A stretch of DNA of 64,000 nucleotides from Prevotella sp. (lineage in GTDB: Bacteria > Bacillota > Clostridia > Oscillospirales > Ruminococcaceae). Position numbers and translations under genes: made by a program. The stretch lies in assembly GCA_023663025.1 (NCBI GenBank), contig JAMPIC010000007.1, positions 21,143 through 85,142 on the forward strand, in the 5' to 3' direction. Under the pieces are notes generated by a model that saw only the letters and a list, made by a program, of their open reading frames with translations, was not told where the DNA came from and made no database searches. Numbering within the stretch: the first letter of the stretch is position 1; the number at the start of each line of letters is the position of its first letter. Of the stretch, positions 35,063 to 44,337 are shown one piece after another.

Positions 35063-36271
35063 CTATCTCTCCTTTCCGCAATTGGGACAGAATTTCATTT
35101 CCGCGAACTGCGCGGGTATCTCAAATCCGCAGCTTCCGCACACCGCCGTTTCGGGTCTTTTCGAGCCGCAGCCGGGACAGAACCGCATAGTGTTCTCCAT
35201 ACCGCATTTGCCGCATACCCACACGTCCCCCGAGGGAGCGGGCTGCCGAACCGCGGACTGAGTTTGTTGAGGCGGCTGAGCAGTCTGCATTCGCATAAGC
35301 TCGCCGACGTTCACGCCGCCCGCGTTCTGCGCCATATTCATACCCATAAAGCCTGTGACCGCTCCCGCCGAATTTTCCGCCGCCGACTCCATTGCCGAAG
35401 CCTGCGCCGCGCCAACTCTCGCGCCCAGCATTGCCGTGTTGCCCGAATACGCGCGGGATTCCTGCAATTGCCGTATCTTGTCGACGCTTTCGTCGTCTGG
35501 CAGGATATTGCCGAAAGCTACGGTCTTTATCTCGATACCCCTGTCCTTTTTCCAATGCTCCTCGAGACGGCTTTGCAGCAGCTCGGTTATTCTTTCCGTC
35601 TGACCCGAAAGGCGGTCGTAGTGTACGCCGCTTTCCGCCAGCTCGCCGAGGACGGGCAGCACCGCGCTTTGCAGCTCCGCCTTAAGCTGCGGCTCTATGG
35701 AGGACTTCATATATTTGTCCGCCACGTTGCCGCAGACATTGGTGTAGAACGTTATCGGGTCGGTTATTTCATAGCTGAACACGCCGAAGCCCTGCAAAAG
35801 TATGGTCATATTGAACTCGCCGTCGCGGTAGGGGACGTTCCCGAAGCCGAAGCGGTTGTTGGGTATCTCCTTGGTGTTGACGAAGTACGCCCGCTGATCG
35901 TTCCCCGCCATGCCGCCGAAAGCGAAACGCGCCGACATCTGTTCAAAGGAAATTTTCAGCGCCTCGCCGAAATCGCCGCAGAACATTGTCGGGGAAGTAC
36001 CGCTTTTGTATTCGTAGCCGCCCTGCTCGGCGGTAAAGTCGATTATCCTGCCGTTTTCCACCAATATCAGAAGCTGCCCCGCGTTTACCGCTATGCGGCT
36101 GCCGTCGGTGATGACGTTTTCGTTTGCATTGCCGCCCGCTCCCGCGCTTTTTCTTGCCCTGCCTTTCATAACAAGGATGTTCCCGTCAAGGGAATCGCAG
36201 TATATATAGTCCTCCCAAAGGTCGCTTATGTAGGACATTGCGCTGCTTGTGAACGCTTTTATCAAACCCAT
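35063..36271 (-). CDS. SPFH domain / YdjI-like protein with C-terminal zinc ribbons
   Basis: A 402-residue member of the SPFH-like ('virion core protein', YdjI-type) family: an N-terminal SPFH domain, a helical stretch with 'EEHWKKDRGIEIKTVAFGNI', a Gly/Ala-rich linker, and two C-terminal zinc ribbons (CGKCGMENTMRFCPGCG and CGSCGFEIP...FCPNCG). Relatives associate with membranes during envelope stress. The start at 36271 follows GAGGTG, and the in-frame GTG at 36280 lies inside that site. Confidence 0.85.
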   Translation of the reverse strand: MGLIKAFTSSAMSYISDLWEDYIYCDSLDGNILVMKGRARKSAGAGGNANENVITDGSRIAVNAGQLLILVENGRIIDFTAEQGGYEYKSGTSPTMFCGDFGEALKISFEQMSARFAFGGMAGNDQRAYFVNTKEIPNNRFGFGNVPYRDGEFNMTILLQGFGVFSYEITDPITFYTNVCGNVADKYMKSSIEPQLKAELQSAVLPVLGELAESGVHYDRLSGQTERITELLQSRLEEHWKKDRGIEIKTVAFGNILPDDESVDKIRQLQESRAYSGNTAMLGARVGAAQASAMESAAENSAGAVTGFMGMNMAQNAGGVNVGELMRMQTAQPPQQTQSAVRQPAPSGDVWVCGKCGMENTMRFCPGCGSKRPETAVCGSCGFEIPAQFAEMKFCPNCGKER

Positions 36272-36286
36272 AAAATGCACCTCTTT

Positions 36287-37261
36287 TTAATTTTTCCAAT
36301 CATACCAGCCGCAGTATTCGCTTGCATTCTTGCTGAGCCCTTCCCATTTTCCGCCCATAGCGCAGCACTTTCCCGCTCCGTAATATTTGCAGGTTCCGCA
36401 GCATTTTGACGAACCGCCTCCGCTGCCGCCGCCATAGTAGTTAGTGCTTTTAATACGATCCAGATCCGCTTTTTTCTTCATTTCCAATCTTTCTTGACGC
36501 AGACGGTTTATCTGTTGGTTTTTCTGCTGATCTATCTGCCGTATCTCGGCGCGGTAACGTTCGTTTTCCGCTCTCATTCTTGCGCTGTTTTCCATAGCAA
36601 TATCACGGCCTTGCGCGGATAAATCGCTAAGCTGCTGAAGCCTTATGTCTCCCGAACTCTTATATACGCCCTGCAATACGCCCATAACATAATCGCGGTA
36701 ACCAACGCCGTTCTGCCGCGATTGCTGCCGTATTTCCTGCGGCGACATATCCACAAACTTGCTTGCCGCGAAATAGACCGAGCCTGCCGCCCCGCCGAGA
36801 AAACCAGGCAGCTTGCCTTTCATATCGCTGTTCATATTTTCGTAGCCACGTTTTCTGAGCGCGGCGTACATATTGTAAATTTCCGAAGCCTTTTGCAGGA
36901 GAATATTGTCCCGTTCGGCTTCGCTTGACGGTATGTCTATCGCGGCCGTTCCCGCGGGATACGCTTCGCCGCAGTAGGGGCAGTTTTGCTCTCCGTCTTC
37001 TATCGGCGCGCCGCAGAGTGTGCATTTTGTAATGCGCGGTTCAGCCTCCCGGGGAGAACTGCGTGCGTCCTCAAAAGCGTATTCAAGGTTCTGAAGCTCG
37101 TCGAGAGCGGCGCGTATTTTATCCTGCTCCGCCAGACAGGCTTCGCACCTTATATCGTTTATTCTGCAGTCAACGGGACAGTATTCTCCCGGCTTTTTCG
37201 TCGGCGTGATAAGGTCGATAAGACCGTTTCCCGCCCCCGAAAACATATCCAATATGCCCAT
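36287..37261 (-). CDS. Cysteine-rich hypothetical protein with zinc ribbon
   Basis: 324 residues. It opens 'MGILDMFSGAGNGLIDLITP' and then has an N-terminal Cys cluster (CPVDC...CEAC), a zinc ribbon 'CTLCGAPIEDGEQNCPYCG' near residue 75 and a helical middle. A charged coiled coil follows at about residues 225-275 ('RYRAEIRQIDQQKNQQINRL'), and a second Cys cluster (CCGTCKYYG...CC) lies at the C-terminus. It is a paralogue of the broken gene just upstream (37328-38268), with the same ribosome-site region AAAGGACGTG. Confidence 0.75.
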   Translation of the reverse strand: MGILDMFSGAGNGLIDLITPTKKPGEYCPVDCRINDIRCEACLAEQDKIRAALDELQNLEYAFEDARSSPREAEPRITKCTLCGAPIEDGEQNCPYCGEAYPAGTAAIDIPSSEAERDNILLQKASEIYNMYAALRKRGYENMNSDMKGKLPGFLGGAAGSVYFAASKFVDMSPQEIRQQSRQNGVGYRDYVMGVLQGVYKSSGDIRLQQLSDLSAQGRDIAMENSARMRAENERYRAEIRQIDQQKNQQINRLRQERLEMKKKADLDRIKSTNYYGGGSGGGSSKCCGTCKYYGAGKCCAMGGKWEGLSKNASEYCGWYDWKN

Positions 37262-37327
37262 AAAAGCACGTCCTTTCGTTATTTTGATTTTATATTTGCG
37301 TACACAGGAGCGAGAGACCTGTCTTAA

Positions 37328-38268
37328 TTATTTTGAAATATAATCACTGCAATAGTCGCTTGCCCCCGTAGGGTAACGGTATTTACTGTAAGCGCACTTA
37401 TTGTCGTGAACCATATAATACCTGCAATTTCCGCAGCACGAACCCGTTGAACTGGGACCGGGTCCTCCACTGTATTTAGGGGCAGGTTTTGAAGCAATAT
37501 ACTCCATTTGTCGCTTATAGCTGTTCATACTGCTTTCTCTTTGCCGCTGTTGCCGTTCCATTTCTATACGCCGGTTTTCGGCGCGGTAACGTTCATTTTC
37601 CTCCCGCATTTTAGTAGTTGCTTCTCTAATCCTTTCCATATTTATCTGCGGTACGGATTTATAAGTTCCCGACATTACTCCCGATATGTAGGCGGGATAG
37701 CTTAACCCGTTGTCCTGCGCTCCCTGTCTGATTTGAGCGGAGGTCATGACCATGTTGTTTTCCTCAACGGTTCTGCTCATCTTCATCATGCCCTTTACTA
37801 TCGCAGGCAGACTGCTGTTTTCCATTTTATAGCCGATCTGCTTTTTATACAGCGCGCTGAAAAGCGCAAAAGCCGCAGTCGATTTTTCAAGCAGCAGATT
37901 ATCCCGCTCAAGCTCCGTCGGAGGCAGATCGCCAAAGACCGTTTCCGCCGAGTATTTTGTTCCGCAGTAAGGGCATTCTTTTTCGCCCTTTTCAATCGGC
38001 GCACCGCAAAGCGAACATTTGTTTTCGGGGGGGGGGTAACGCTTTGCTTATTTTTTATGTTGTCCAACGCTGTCTCAAGCTGCTGCAATTCCGCCAGCTC
38101 TTCAAGTATTTTCTGCTGCTCCGCAAGGCAAGTCTCGCACCGCATATCGTTTACGGGACACAAATTGTGGCAAAGCTGCCCGGGTTTTTTACGCGAGATG
38201 AGTTCATTTGCCATATTTTGCATATTCCCAAGCGAACCAATGCCGTTAAGCATATCCAGTACGCCCAT
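37328..38268 (-). pseudogene. Paralogue of the 324-aa zinc-ribbon protein, split by a poly-C tract
   Basis: The 5' part (38268 down to the tract) encodes 'MGVLDMLNGIGSLGNMQNMA', a Cys cluster 'CHNLCPVNDMRCETC' and then goes out of frame. The 3' part encodes the helical/coiled-coil region ('RYRAENRRIEMERQQRQR') and the C-terminal Cys cluster. The break is at 38027-38036, a run of ten G (C on the coding strand). Adding one C, or removing two, restores one frame through 'ENKCSLCGAPIE' and gives about 313 residues, close to its 324-residue neighbour. It is therefore a frameshift, a sequencing error or a phase-variable tract. Confidence 0.85.
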
Positions 38269-38286
38269 AAAAACACGTCCTTTCTC

Positions 38287-38730
38287 TTATATCTTTTTCC
38301 CGCAGTGTACGCAGAAATAGCTGTCCTCGGGGGCTTGCATCCCGCAATTGGGACACACGCGGTTCTGCGGCTGCCGTTGTTCCTGCGGTGGCTGCTGAAC
38401 ATATTCCTGCTGCGAACCGCCGCTGTAATTCTGAACGTGCGGCTGCCCGGACTGCGGTTTCATTTTCAGCAGCTTGACCGCGTTCACCGCGCACAGTATT
38501 GCCAGCACTATTACAGCAATGAGAACAAGCGCGTTTGCCCATATGAACCTCCATACCGCCGTTAAGATTATCAGCGCGATATTAAAGCCTTTCAGACGTT
38601 TTTTCAGCTGTGTCTTCTCGGGCGAGCCGCCGTCCGTTCCGGAGGTCAAAAGAACGACCAGCGACGCCAGCCAGACCAAGAACGCAATTCCGCATAAAAA
38701 CAGCCCGAAAAAATAATAACCGTAATTCAT
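38287..38730 (-). CDS. Small membrane protein with C-terminal zinc ribbon
   Basis: 147 residues. Membrane helices lie at about residues 5-30 and 48-85 ('ALVLIAVIVLAILCAVNAVK'), followed by a Gln/Pro-rich linker and a terminal zinc ribbon 'CPNCGMQAPEDSYFCVHCG'. The start at 38730 has GAGAGGAAGG upstream. It fits the run of zinc-ribbon genes around it. Confidence 0.75.
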   Translation of the reverse strand: MNYGYYFFGLFLCGIAFLVWLASLVVLLTSGTDGGSPEKTQLKKRLKGFNIALIILTAVWRFIWANALVLIAVIVLAILCAVNAVKLLKMKPQSGQPHVQNYSGGSQQEYVQQPPQEQRQPQNRVCPNCGMQAPEDSYFCVHCGKKI

Positions 38731-38734
38731 AAAA

Positions 38735-39346
38735 TTACCTTCCTCTCTTAATTCTCTCTTTGCCGCAGGATCTGCACCCGAAGCTTGAATATGTATTCTC
38801 ATAGCCGCATACCCAAAAACCGCTGTCCTCGGACGTTTTCGGAGTTTCTTCCGCGATTTTTTCGCCGAAAGCGAACTGTTCCATAAGGGCTGCGAACGCG
38901 TCCTCCCACCTTATTGAGCGCCTGTAGTGCGCAATGGAAAAAAACGTTTTTAAAATTGAAATGTTGATCTTTTTTTGAAACGTTTTTTTCCTCAGCTTGA
39001 AAAGCTGTACGCCGAGTATTTCCAAATACACCGCAAAAAGCAGCAGAAGAACGAGAAAAATCCTAATTCCGAGCGAGACCCACAAGCCGCCTCCCGTGAG
39101 AAAGCTGTAAAGCTCAAAGCCCAGAAAACCCGCGGGAAATGCAAATATGACAGCCGCGCACATCATATTGTCCACGCCAAGAAAGCGCAGCGCGTCCTGT
39201 TCGTCCTCGGTCAGCGAGGCTTTGTCCTGCTCCGGTATTTTTCCGTAAAATCGGTCAACCGCGCTGCCCTCCCTGCGGCACTTGTAGCAGAAACGGTCGC
39301 CCGGGCGGCTCATTTTTTCACCGCAGTACCGACAATATTTTGCCAT
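38735..39346 (-). CDS. Membrane protein with zinc ribbons at both ends
   Basis: 203 residues. The N-terminal zinc ribbon 'YCRYCGEKMSRPGDRFCYKC' is followed by two membrane helices at about residues 58-110, a basic amphipathic segment, and a degenerate C-terminal ribbon ('WVCGYENTYSSFGCRSCG') with the spacing of RanBP2-like fingers. It appears to be the first gene of the SPFH/zinc-ribbon unit, with GGGGAGG before 39346 and a promoter just upstream. Confidence 0.7.
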   Translation of the reverse strand: MAKYCRYCGEKMSRPGDRFCYKCRREGSAVDRFYGKIPEQDKASLTEDEQDALRFLGVDNMMCAAVIFAFPAGFLGFELYSFLTGGGLWVSLGIRIFLVLLLLFAVYLEILGVQLFKLRKKTFQKKINISILKTFFSIAHYRRSIRWEDAFAALMEQFAFGEKIAEETPKTSEDSGFWVCGYENTYSSFGCRSCGKERIKRGR

Positions 39347-39376
39347 TATTTACCTCCCCGCAAATTAGTCATAATA

Positions 39377-39385
39377 ATTATAACA
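39377..39385 (-). promoter_or_regulatory. Extended -10 promoter for the zinc-ribbon/SPFH gene run
   Basis: TGTTATAAT on the minus strand (39385-39377) is an extended -10 element. No good -35 hexamer is seen 17 bases upstream. It lies about 30 bases before the start codon at 39346. Confidence 0.5.
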
Positions 39386-39485
39386 TATATTAATCGGGAT
39401 TTGTTATGCAGTTCTGCATTATTTTCAAAAAGAAAAGCCTTTAGACAGGCGGCGATACGGAAGTATTGTTACCCGTGAGAGCAAA

Positions 39486-39520
39486 TTACCCTTATTGACA
39501 GAGTATGTCAATAAGGGTAA
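39486..39520. terminator. Perfect 15-bp hairpin downstream of the XRE gene
   Basis: 39486-39500 pairs perfectly with 39506-39520 (5-base loop GAGTA). On the plus strand it is followed by AGGCTTTTTT. On the minus strand, the direction of the XRE and kinase genes, the tail is only TTTGCTCT. It is probably a terminator, and may work in either direction. Confidence 0.6.
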
Positions 39521-39528
39521 AGGCTTTT

Positions 39529-39936
39529 TTATTCGTATTCGTCGGGAGAATGCCCCCATATAAACAGCGCGGCTTTTTCGTACTCCATTTTATGCTTTAT
39601 CGCATAGAAAACCTTTGCGTCGGTAATGTCTCTCACATAAAGGTCTTCCTTTGAAGCAGCCCTCAGCAGATGACGCAGCCCGTCCACGTCCGCGTTCAGC
39701 AGCAGACCTATGCGTATCAGCCGTTCCCGTGTGGGTACGCGCGTGCCGTTCAGGAGCTGATACCCGTAGTTTACGTCCGTGTTAAGCCTGCGGATAAGCT
39801 CCGCGCGGGACATTCCAGCCTCTTTCATAAGCTCCTCCATAAGCTCGCTCAGCTCGGGACAGCCGTTCTCGGAAATAAGTTCCTCGTCAAAGCTGTCCAG
39901 TTCGCAAAGCCTTTTTTCAATCTGACGCGTTTCCAT
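39529..39936 (-). CDS. XRE-like helix-turn-helix regulator
   Basis: 135 residues with a central XRE-type helix-turn-helix ('MSRAELIRRLNTDVNYGYQL' followed by 'LNGTRVPTRERLIRIGLLLN') and a C-terminal segment 'VFYAIKHKMEYEKAALFIWG'. Its start (GGAGGAC upstream) overlaps the end of the kinase gene by 20 bases, so the two are translationally coupled and probably work together. Confidence 0.85.
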   Translation of the reverse strand: METRQIEKRLCELDSFDEELISENGCPELSELMEELMKEAGMSRAELIRRLNTDVNYGYQLLNGTRVPTRERLIRIGLLLNADVDGLRHLLRAASKEDLYVRDITDAKVFYAIKHKMEYEKAALFIWGHSPDEYE

Positions 39937-41986
39937 TGCCGTCCTCCTTACAGGCGCTTTCCAGCCTTACTCTTTTTACTTTCAAGTTCATTTCCTGAAA
40001 AAATATCCCGCCGCTCATTCTTTCCACCGCTTCGGCGGGGACTATGACAGAGCATTCCGAAAGCTCGATATCCGGGTGTATCCAAGCGCCTTCGCCGTAC
40101 TGCAAAAGTATTTTTTCTTTTTTACGGTCAACCGTTTCCTTAAGCTCGATCTTTCCGTCCAGGGTTTTCCACAAGCCGCCGTTGTTGCAGACGTGAAAGC
40201 CCTGAAAATCTTCGCCGCCGATGTGTTCGATCTCAAGCGTCATCAGCACGTCCCCGTCAAATTCAAGGAAAGCCGATTTCGACACGGAAGCTCTGTTTAC
40301 GCCGTTAAATTCAATACGGCTGCCCGCAATATCCGCCGTAATAATTTTTTCACCGTTTTCCGTGACTGTCTTTTCCGCTGCGGCGTTAAAATCGCTGTAG
40401 TCCCGCATATAATACCTGCCCGTTTTTTCGCCGTTTTCCAAGGTGACGGACTTTACCGCCAAATTCAGCGTCTCAAAGCCGAGAGAACCTCCCCGCAGAT
40501 TTTCAACGCCCTCCCGCGAGACGGTCATGCCGTAATGCAGCTCCTCGCCGTTTACAAATATCCAGCCGTTTTCGTCAGCCCAAGGGTACATTTCCGTGGA
40601 AAGATGTTCTATAACGTTCTTTCCCGAACCGTCCACGGGAATGAAGCCCGTTTCCGTTCCCTCGGTATCCATAACAAAATCCACGGTGATTTTTACGTCG
40701 CCCCCGAAGCTCTCCAAAACCGAAACGGGAATAGCTCCGCAGTACTCGAAATCGTCCCCGAACCCCGCGTCAAAATCAATTTTAACTGTGCCGTTATTTT
40801 CGGTAAATACGGTATTTTCCGTTGCGTCAGGAATTAAATGCTCCATCGCATTACCGCCGCCGATATGCGTTCCCGCAATAAAAGCCGCAGCCAAAGCCGC
40901 CGCTTCGGCTGCAAAAAATATAATTTTTTTCACGCCGGTATTTTTGCCGCAAACCGCGTTTTCGGTATCCTCGGCAAAATGTCCGAACTGGTTATAATCG
41001 TCGGGGATATTTATTTTTTCGCCCGTTATTTTCAGCGCAGCAATATCGTTTTTTAGTTTCGAGGCGTGACCGTACCGATCCTCCGCGCTTATTCCCGCAG
41101 CTTTTTCTATAACGCGGAAAAGTCCGCTGTCATCGTTTTTTTCCCCGAAATCAAGGCTTTCGTTTCCCGTGATCCGCGAATACGGATCGGGCGGGACTTT
41201 CCCCGTCAGCGCATAATACAAAACCGTACCCAGCGAATAAATATCCGTCCATTCGCCGTAGTTTCCGTTGCTTTCGTACTGCTCCGCGGGAGTAAAACCC
41301 GATTTCATTATCACGGTAAATTTGGGTAAATTTTCAGCCGTAAAAATACGCGCCGCTCCGAAGTCGATAAGCTTAACCCTGCCGTCTTTGCAAAGCATGA
41401 TATTATCCGGCGAAATATCTCTGTGGAGAAGCTGCGCGCTGTGGATAATTACCAGCGCCATGGAAAGTCTTTCGGCAATGTAAACGGTTTGCTGCACCGA
41501 AAGCGTCCCGTAATTTTTTATGTAATTTTCCAGCGTTATCCCCGAAAGATATTCCATGGCGAGATACGCCGTATTGTTCTCGTAAAAATAATCAAAAACG
41601 CTTAAAATATTTGAATTTCCGTTAAATTGAAAAATGCGTTCCGCTTCTTGATAGAATTTTTCAGCGCCCTCGGCAAATATTTTTTCGCTGCTTTTTTCGG
41701 CGGGGTAAACAGAACCGTCAGCTTTCCGCGCCGCAATTGTTTTGGGAAAATATTCTTTTATCGCAACCGTTTTTTCATTTTTCAGATCGTACGCCGTATA
41801 AGTAATACCGAAGCCTCCGCTGCCTATAACTCCGCCTGTAATAAAGCGGTTCCCGAGCTTTGTTCCCCTTTTTAAAAACAAATCATTGCCGCCGCGCCTT
41901 TTATTTGCATATCCGCAAACGGGACATACTTTTCCGTCCATGTGCGAAAAACAGTTCCTGCACAATTTTTTATTTAATTTCGGCAC
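39917..41986 (-). CDS. Transmembrane Ser/Thr protein kinase with N-terminal zinc ribbon
   Basis: From the GTG at 41986 (GGGAGGTG upstream, promoter at 42015-42043) the protein has 689 residues. Residues 9-24 form a zinc ribbon (CRNC...CPVC). The Hanks-type kinase domain follows: Gly loop 'GSGGFG' at 55-60, Lys77 in 'AIKEYFP', 'HRDISPDN' at 188, 'DFG' at 208. A membrane helix near residue 350 leads to a ~300-residue external beta-rich region with two similar halves ('FGGDVKITVDF' and 'FDGDVLMTLEI'), probably a ligand-sensing module. The frame upstream to 42130 crosses the promoter and is not used. The neighbouring zinc-ribbon proteins are plausible substrates. Confidence 0.9.
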   Translation of the reverse strand: MPKLNKKLCRNCFSHMDGKVCPVCGYANKRRGGNDLFLKRGTKLGNRFITGGVIGSGGFGITYTAYDLKNEKTVAIKEYFPKTIAARKADGSVYPAEKSSEKIFAEGAEKFYQEAERIFQFNGNSNILSVFDYFYENNTAYLAMEYLSGITLENYIKNYGTLSVQQTVYIAERLSMALVIIHSAQLLHRDISPDNIMLCKDGRVKLIDFGAARIFTAENLPKFTVIMKSGFTPAEQYESNGNYGEWTDIYSLGTVLYYALTGKVPPDPYSRITGNESLDFGEKNDDSGLFRVIEKAAGISAEDRYGHASKLKNDIAALKITGEKINIPDDYNQFGHFAEDTENAVCGKNTGVKKIIFFAAEAAALAAAFIAGTHIGGGNAMEHLIPDATENTVFTENNGTVKIDFDAGFGDDFEYCGAIPVSVLESFGGDVKITVDFVMDTEGTETGFIPVDGSGKNVIEHLSTEMYPWADENGWIFVNGEELHYGMTVSREGVENLRGGSLGFETLNLAVKSVTLENGEKTGRYYMRDYSDFNAAAEKTVTENGEKIITADIAGSRIEFNGVNRASVSKSAFLEFDGDVLMTLEIEHIGGEDFQGFHVCNNGGLWKTLDGKIELKETVDRKKEKILLQYGEGAWIHPDIELSECSVIVPAEAVERMSGGIFFQEMNLKVKRVRLESACKEDGNGNASD

Positions 41987-42014
41987 GGCTGACACCTCCC
42001 GCAAATTTATACTT

Positions 42015-42043
42015 ATTATAGCATAAATAACATTCATTGTCAA
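42015..42043 (-). promoter_or_regulatory. Sigma-A promoter of the kinase-XRE operon
   Basis: Perfect minus-strand -35 TTGACA (42043-42038), 17-base spacer, -10 TATAAT (42020-42015), about 30 bases before the GTG start at 41986. This supports the short form of the kinase. Confidence 0.88.
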
Positions 42044-42066
42044 ACAGCCGGAAATGCTTGCCGATA

Positions 42067-44070
42067 TCAGCGGAAAACAAGAAGTCCCGCGCTGTAAACG
42101 ATAAACGATACCAGCCAAGCCGCCGCACACTGTATTATAACCAATATCACGGCGGATTTTCCGCCAAGCTCGCGTTTTACCGCAGCGACCGCTGCAATGC
42201 AGGGCGTATACAAAAGCGTAAACGTGAGAAAGCTCGCCGCCGACAGGGGAGTGAACATTCCTCCCAGAACCGTTCCCAGATCGGCAGAGCTTGACCCTGT
42301 CAGCACCGCCAGCGTGGACACCACCGCTTCCTTTGCGGAAAATCCCGTGATGAGCGCCGTAGCCGCCCGCCAGTCCCCAAAGCCCAAAGGCTTGAACAGG
42401 GGAGCGATAACCGTCCCCAGCATGGCGAGCAGACTGTCCGAGCTGTTTCCGGCGACGTTCAGGTGCAGGTCGAACGTTTGCAGGAACCAGATGATGATAG
42501 TTGCAAAAAATATTACCGTAAACGCTCTTTCAAGGAAATCCTTTGCCTTGTCCCACATCAGCATTGCCACGCTTTTCGCCGACGGCATACGGTAGTTCGG
42601 CAGCTCCATTACGAACGGAACGGGGTTCCCTCTGAACTTGGTCTTGTTCATGATAAGTCCGCAGACTACGCCCACCGCCATTCCCGAAACGTACAGAGCC
42701 ATCATCACCAACGCCTTGTGTTTCGGGAAGAACGCCGCCGTGAAAACTGCGTAGATAGGCAGTTTCGCGCTGCATGACATATACGGCGTGAGGAAGATGG
42801 TCATGCGCCTGTCCCGCTCGGAGGAAAGCGTTCTCGTCGCCATTATCGCGGGGACGCTGCACCCGAAGCCGATAAGCATTGGCACAAAGGAACGTCCCGA
42901 AAGACCGATTTTCCGCAGCAGCTTATCCATAACAAACGCCACCCGCGCCATATAGCCGCTGTCCTCCAGAATGGACAGGCAGAAAAACAGCGTGACTATT
43001 GTCGGCAGAAAGCCGAGAACGCTGCCCACGCCCGCGAAAATTCCGTCTATGATAAGACTGTGTACGGTCGGGTTCAGCCCGTAGACCGTCAGCGCCTTGT
43101 CGACCCCCGAGGTAACAAAGTCGATGAACGAGGAGAAAATATCGCTGAGCCACACTCCCACCGAACCGAAGGTTATCCAGAAAACCAAAAGCATTATGCA
43201 GAGGAAAAGCGGTATGGCAAGGTATTTCCCCGTCAGGATACTGTCTATCTTTACGCTGCGGATATGCTCCTTGCTTTCGCGGCACTTCACCACAGTGCCG
43301 CGGCAGACCTCCTCTATGAAAGTATAGCGCATATCCGCAAGGGCGGCGTTCCTGTCCATGTCAAGCTCTTTTTCCATTTCGGACACGCTGTGCTCTATCA
43401 TTTCAAGCTCGTTTTCGTTGAGCTTCAGCTTTTTGTTGATGTCAGGGTCGTTCTCCACAAGCTTCGTCGCGGCGAAGCGGGGGGACATATCCGCAAGCAG
43501 CGCGTGATCCTCTATCATATGGGACACCGCATGTATGCAGCGGTGAACAGCCCCGTGACAGAAGTCGGGACGCTGGGGCTTTTTCTTTTTCTCGGCGCAC
43601 TCCGCCGCCTTTGCTATAAGCTCGTCTATACCCTCGTTTTTCGCCGCGCTTATGGGCAGGACGGGTATGCCCAGCCGTTCGGAAAGTCCCTTTACATCGA
43701 CAGTGCCGCCGTTGTTCCGAACCTCGTCCATCATATTCAGCGCAAGCACCATGGGAATGTTCATTTCCAGCATTTGCAGGGTAAGATAGAGATTGCGCTC
43801 GATATTGGTGGCGTCGGCAATGTTGATGATCGCGTCAGGTTTTTCGTCGATGAGGAAATCCCGCGCCACGATTTCCTCGTTTGTATAGGGGCGAATGGAG
43901 TAGATGCCCGGCAGGTCTACGACCTCGCAGTTTTTCATGCCGCGCACCTCGCCGGACTTTCTGTCCACTGTTACGCCGGGGAAATTTCCCACATGCTGAT
44001 TGGAGCCTGTGAGCTGATTGAACAGCGTGGTCTTGCCGCAGTTCTGGTTTCCCGCGAGAGCAAGTATCAT
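42067..44070 (-). CDS. feoB: Ferrous iron transport protein B
   Basis: The 667-residue membrane iron(II) permease has an N-terminal GTPase domain: G1 'GNQNCGKTTLFNQLTG', 'DLPGIYSI', 'NMMDEV'. A helical GDP-dissociation-inhibitor-like spacer follows. The permease core contains 'GFGCSVPAIMATRTL' and 'LTPYMSCSAKLPIY', the Cys-containing gate motifs, and 'GFSAKEAVVSTLAVL'. Length is at the short end of normal. Its start overlaps the feoA stop by 4 bases. Confidence 0.97.
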   Translation of the reverse strand: MILALAGNQNCGKTTLFNQLTGSNQHVGNFPGVTVDRKSGEVRGMKNCEVVDLPGIYSIRPYTNEEIVARDFLIDEKPDAIINIADATNIERNLYLTLQMLEMNIPMVLALNMMDEVRNNGGTVDVKGLSERLGIPVLPISAAKNEGIDELIAKAAECAEKKKKPQRPDFCHGAVHRCIHAVSHMIEDHALLADMSPRFAATKLVENDPDINKKLKLNENELEMIEHSVSEMEKELDMDRNAALADMRYTFIEEVCRGTVVKCRESKEHIRSVKIDSILTGKYLAIPLFLCIMLLVFWITFGSVGVWLSDIFSSFIDFVTSGVDKALTVYGLNPTVHSLIIDGIFAGVGSVLGFLPTIVTLFFCLSILEDSGYMARVAFVMDKLLRKIGLSGRSFVPMLIGFGCSVPAIMATRTLSSERDRRMTIFLTPYMSCSAKLPIYAVFTAAFFPKHKALVMMALYVSGMAVGVVCGLIMNKTKFRGNPVPFVMELPNYRMPSAKSVAMLMWDKAKDFLERAFTVIFFATIIIWFLQTFDLHLNVAGNSSDSLLAMLGTVIAPLFKPLGFGDWRAATALITGFSAKEAVVSTLAVLTGSSSADLGTVLGGMFTPLSAASFLTFTLLYTPCIAAVAAVKRELGGKSAVILVIIQCAAAWLVSFIVYSAGLLVFR

Positions 44071-44318
44071 ACCGTGACCGCCTCCTCCGCAGCGTTTTCG
44101 GGGAGGACGGCGATTTTTTCCGCGTCCTCGAGGCGAATGGTAAGCTCGTACCCTCTGAGGAAAAGCTCTATCGGGTCGCCCATGGGAGCGACTTTTCTTA
44201 CCATTACCTTTGTTTTGGGAATAAGTCCCATATCAAGCAGTCTGCACCTGAGAGCGCCGTCGCCTCCCACGCTTGTTATAACGGCGGACTGACCTGTTTT
44301 GAGTTCATTTAAAGTCAT
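44067..44318 (-). CDS. feoA: Ferrous iron transport protein A
   Basis: An 83-residue SH3-like cytoplasmic protein that binds FeoB and is needed for iron(II) uptake. It contains 'GDGALRCRLLDMGLIPKTKV' and 'PIELFLRGYELTIRLEDA', typical of FeoA. AAAGGATAT lies before 44318. It is the first gene of feoAB, 50 bases after a strong promoter. Confidence 0.95.
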   Translation of the reverse strand: MTLNELKTGQSAVITSVGGDGALRCRLLDMGLIPKTKVMVRKVAPMGDPIELFLRGYELTIRLEDAEKIAVLPENAAEEAVTV

Positions 44319-44337
44319 AAAAATATCCTTTCAAAAA

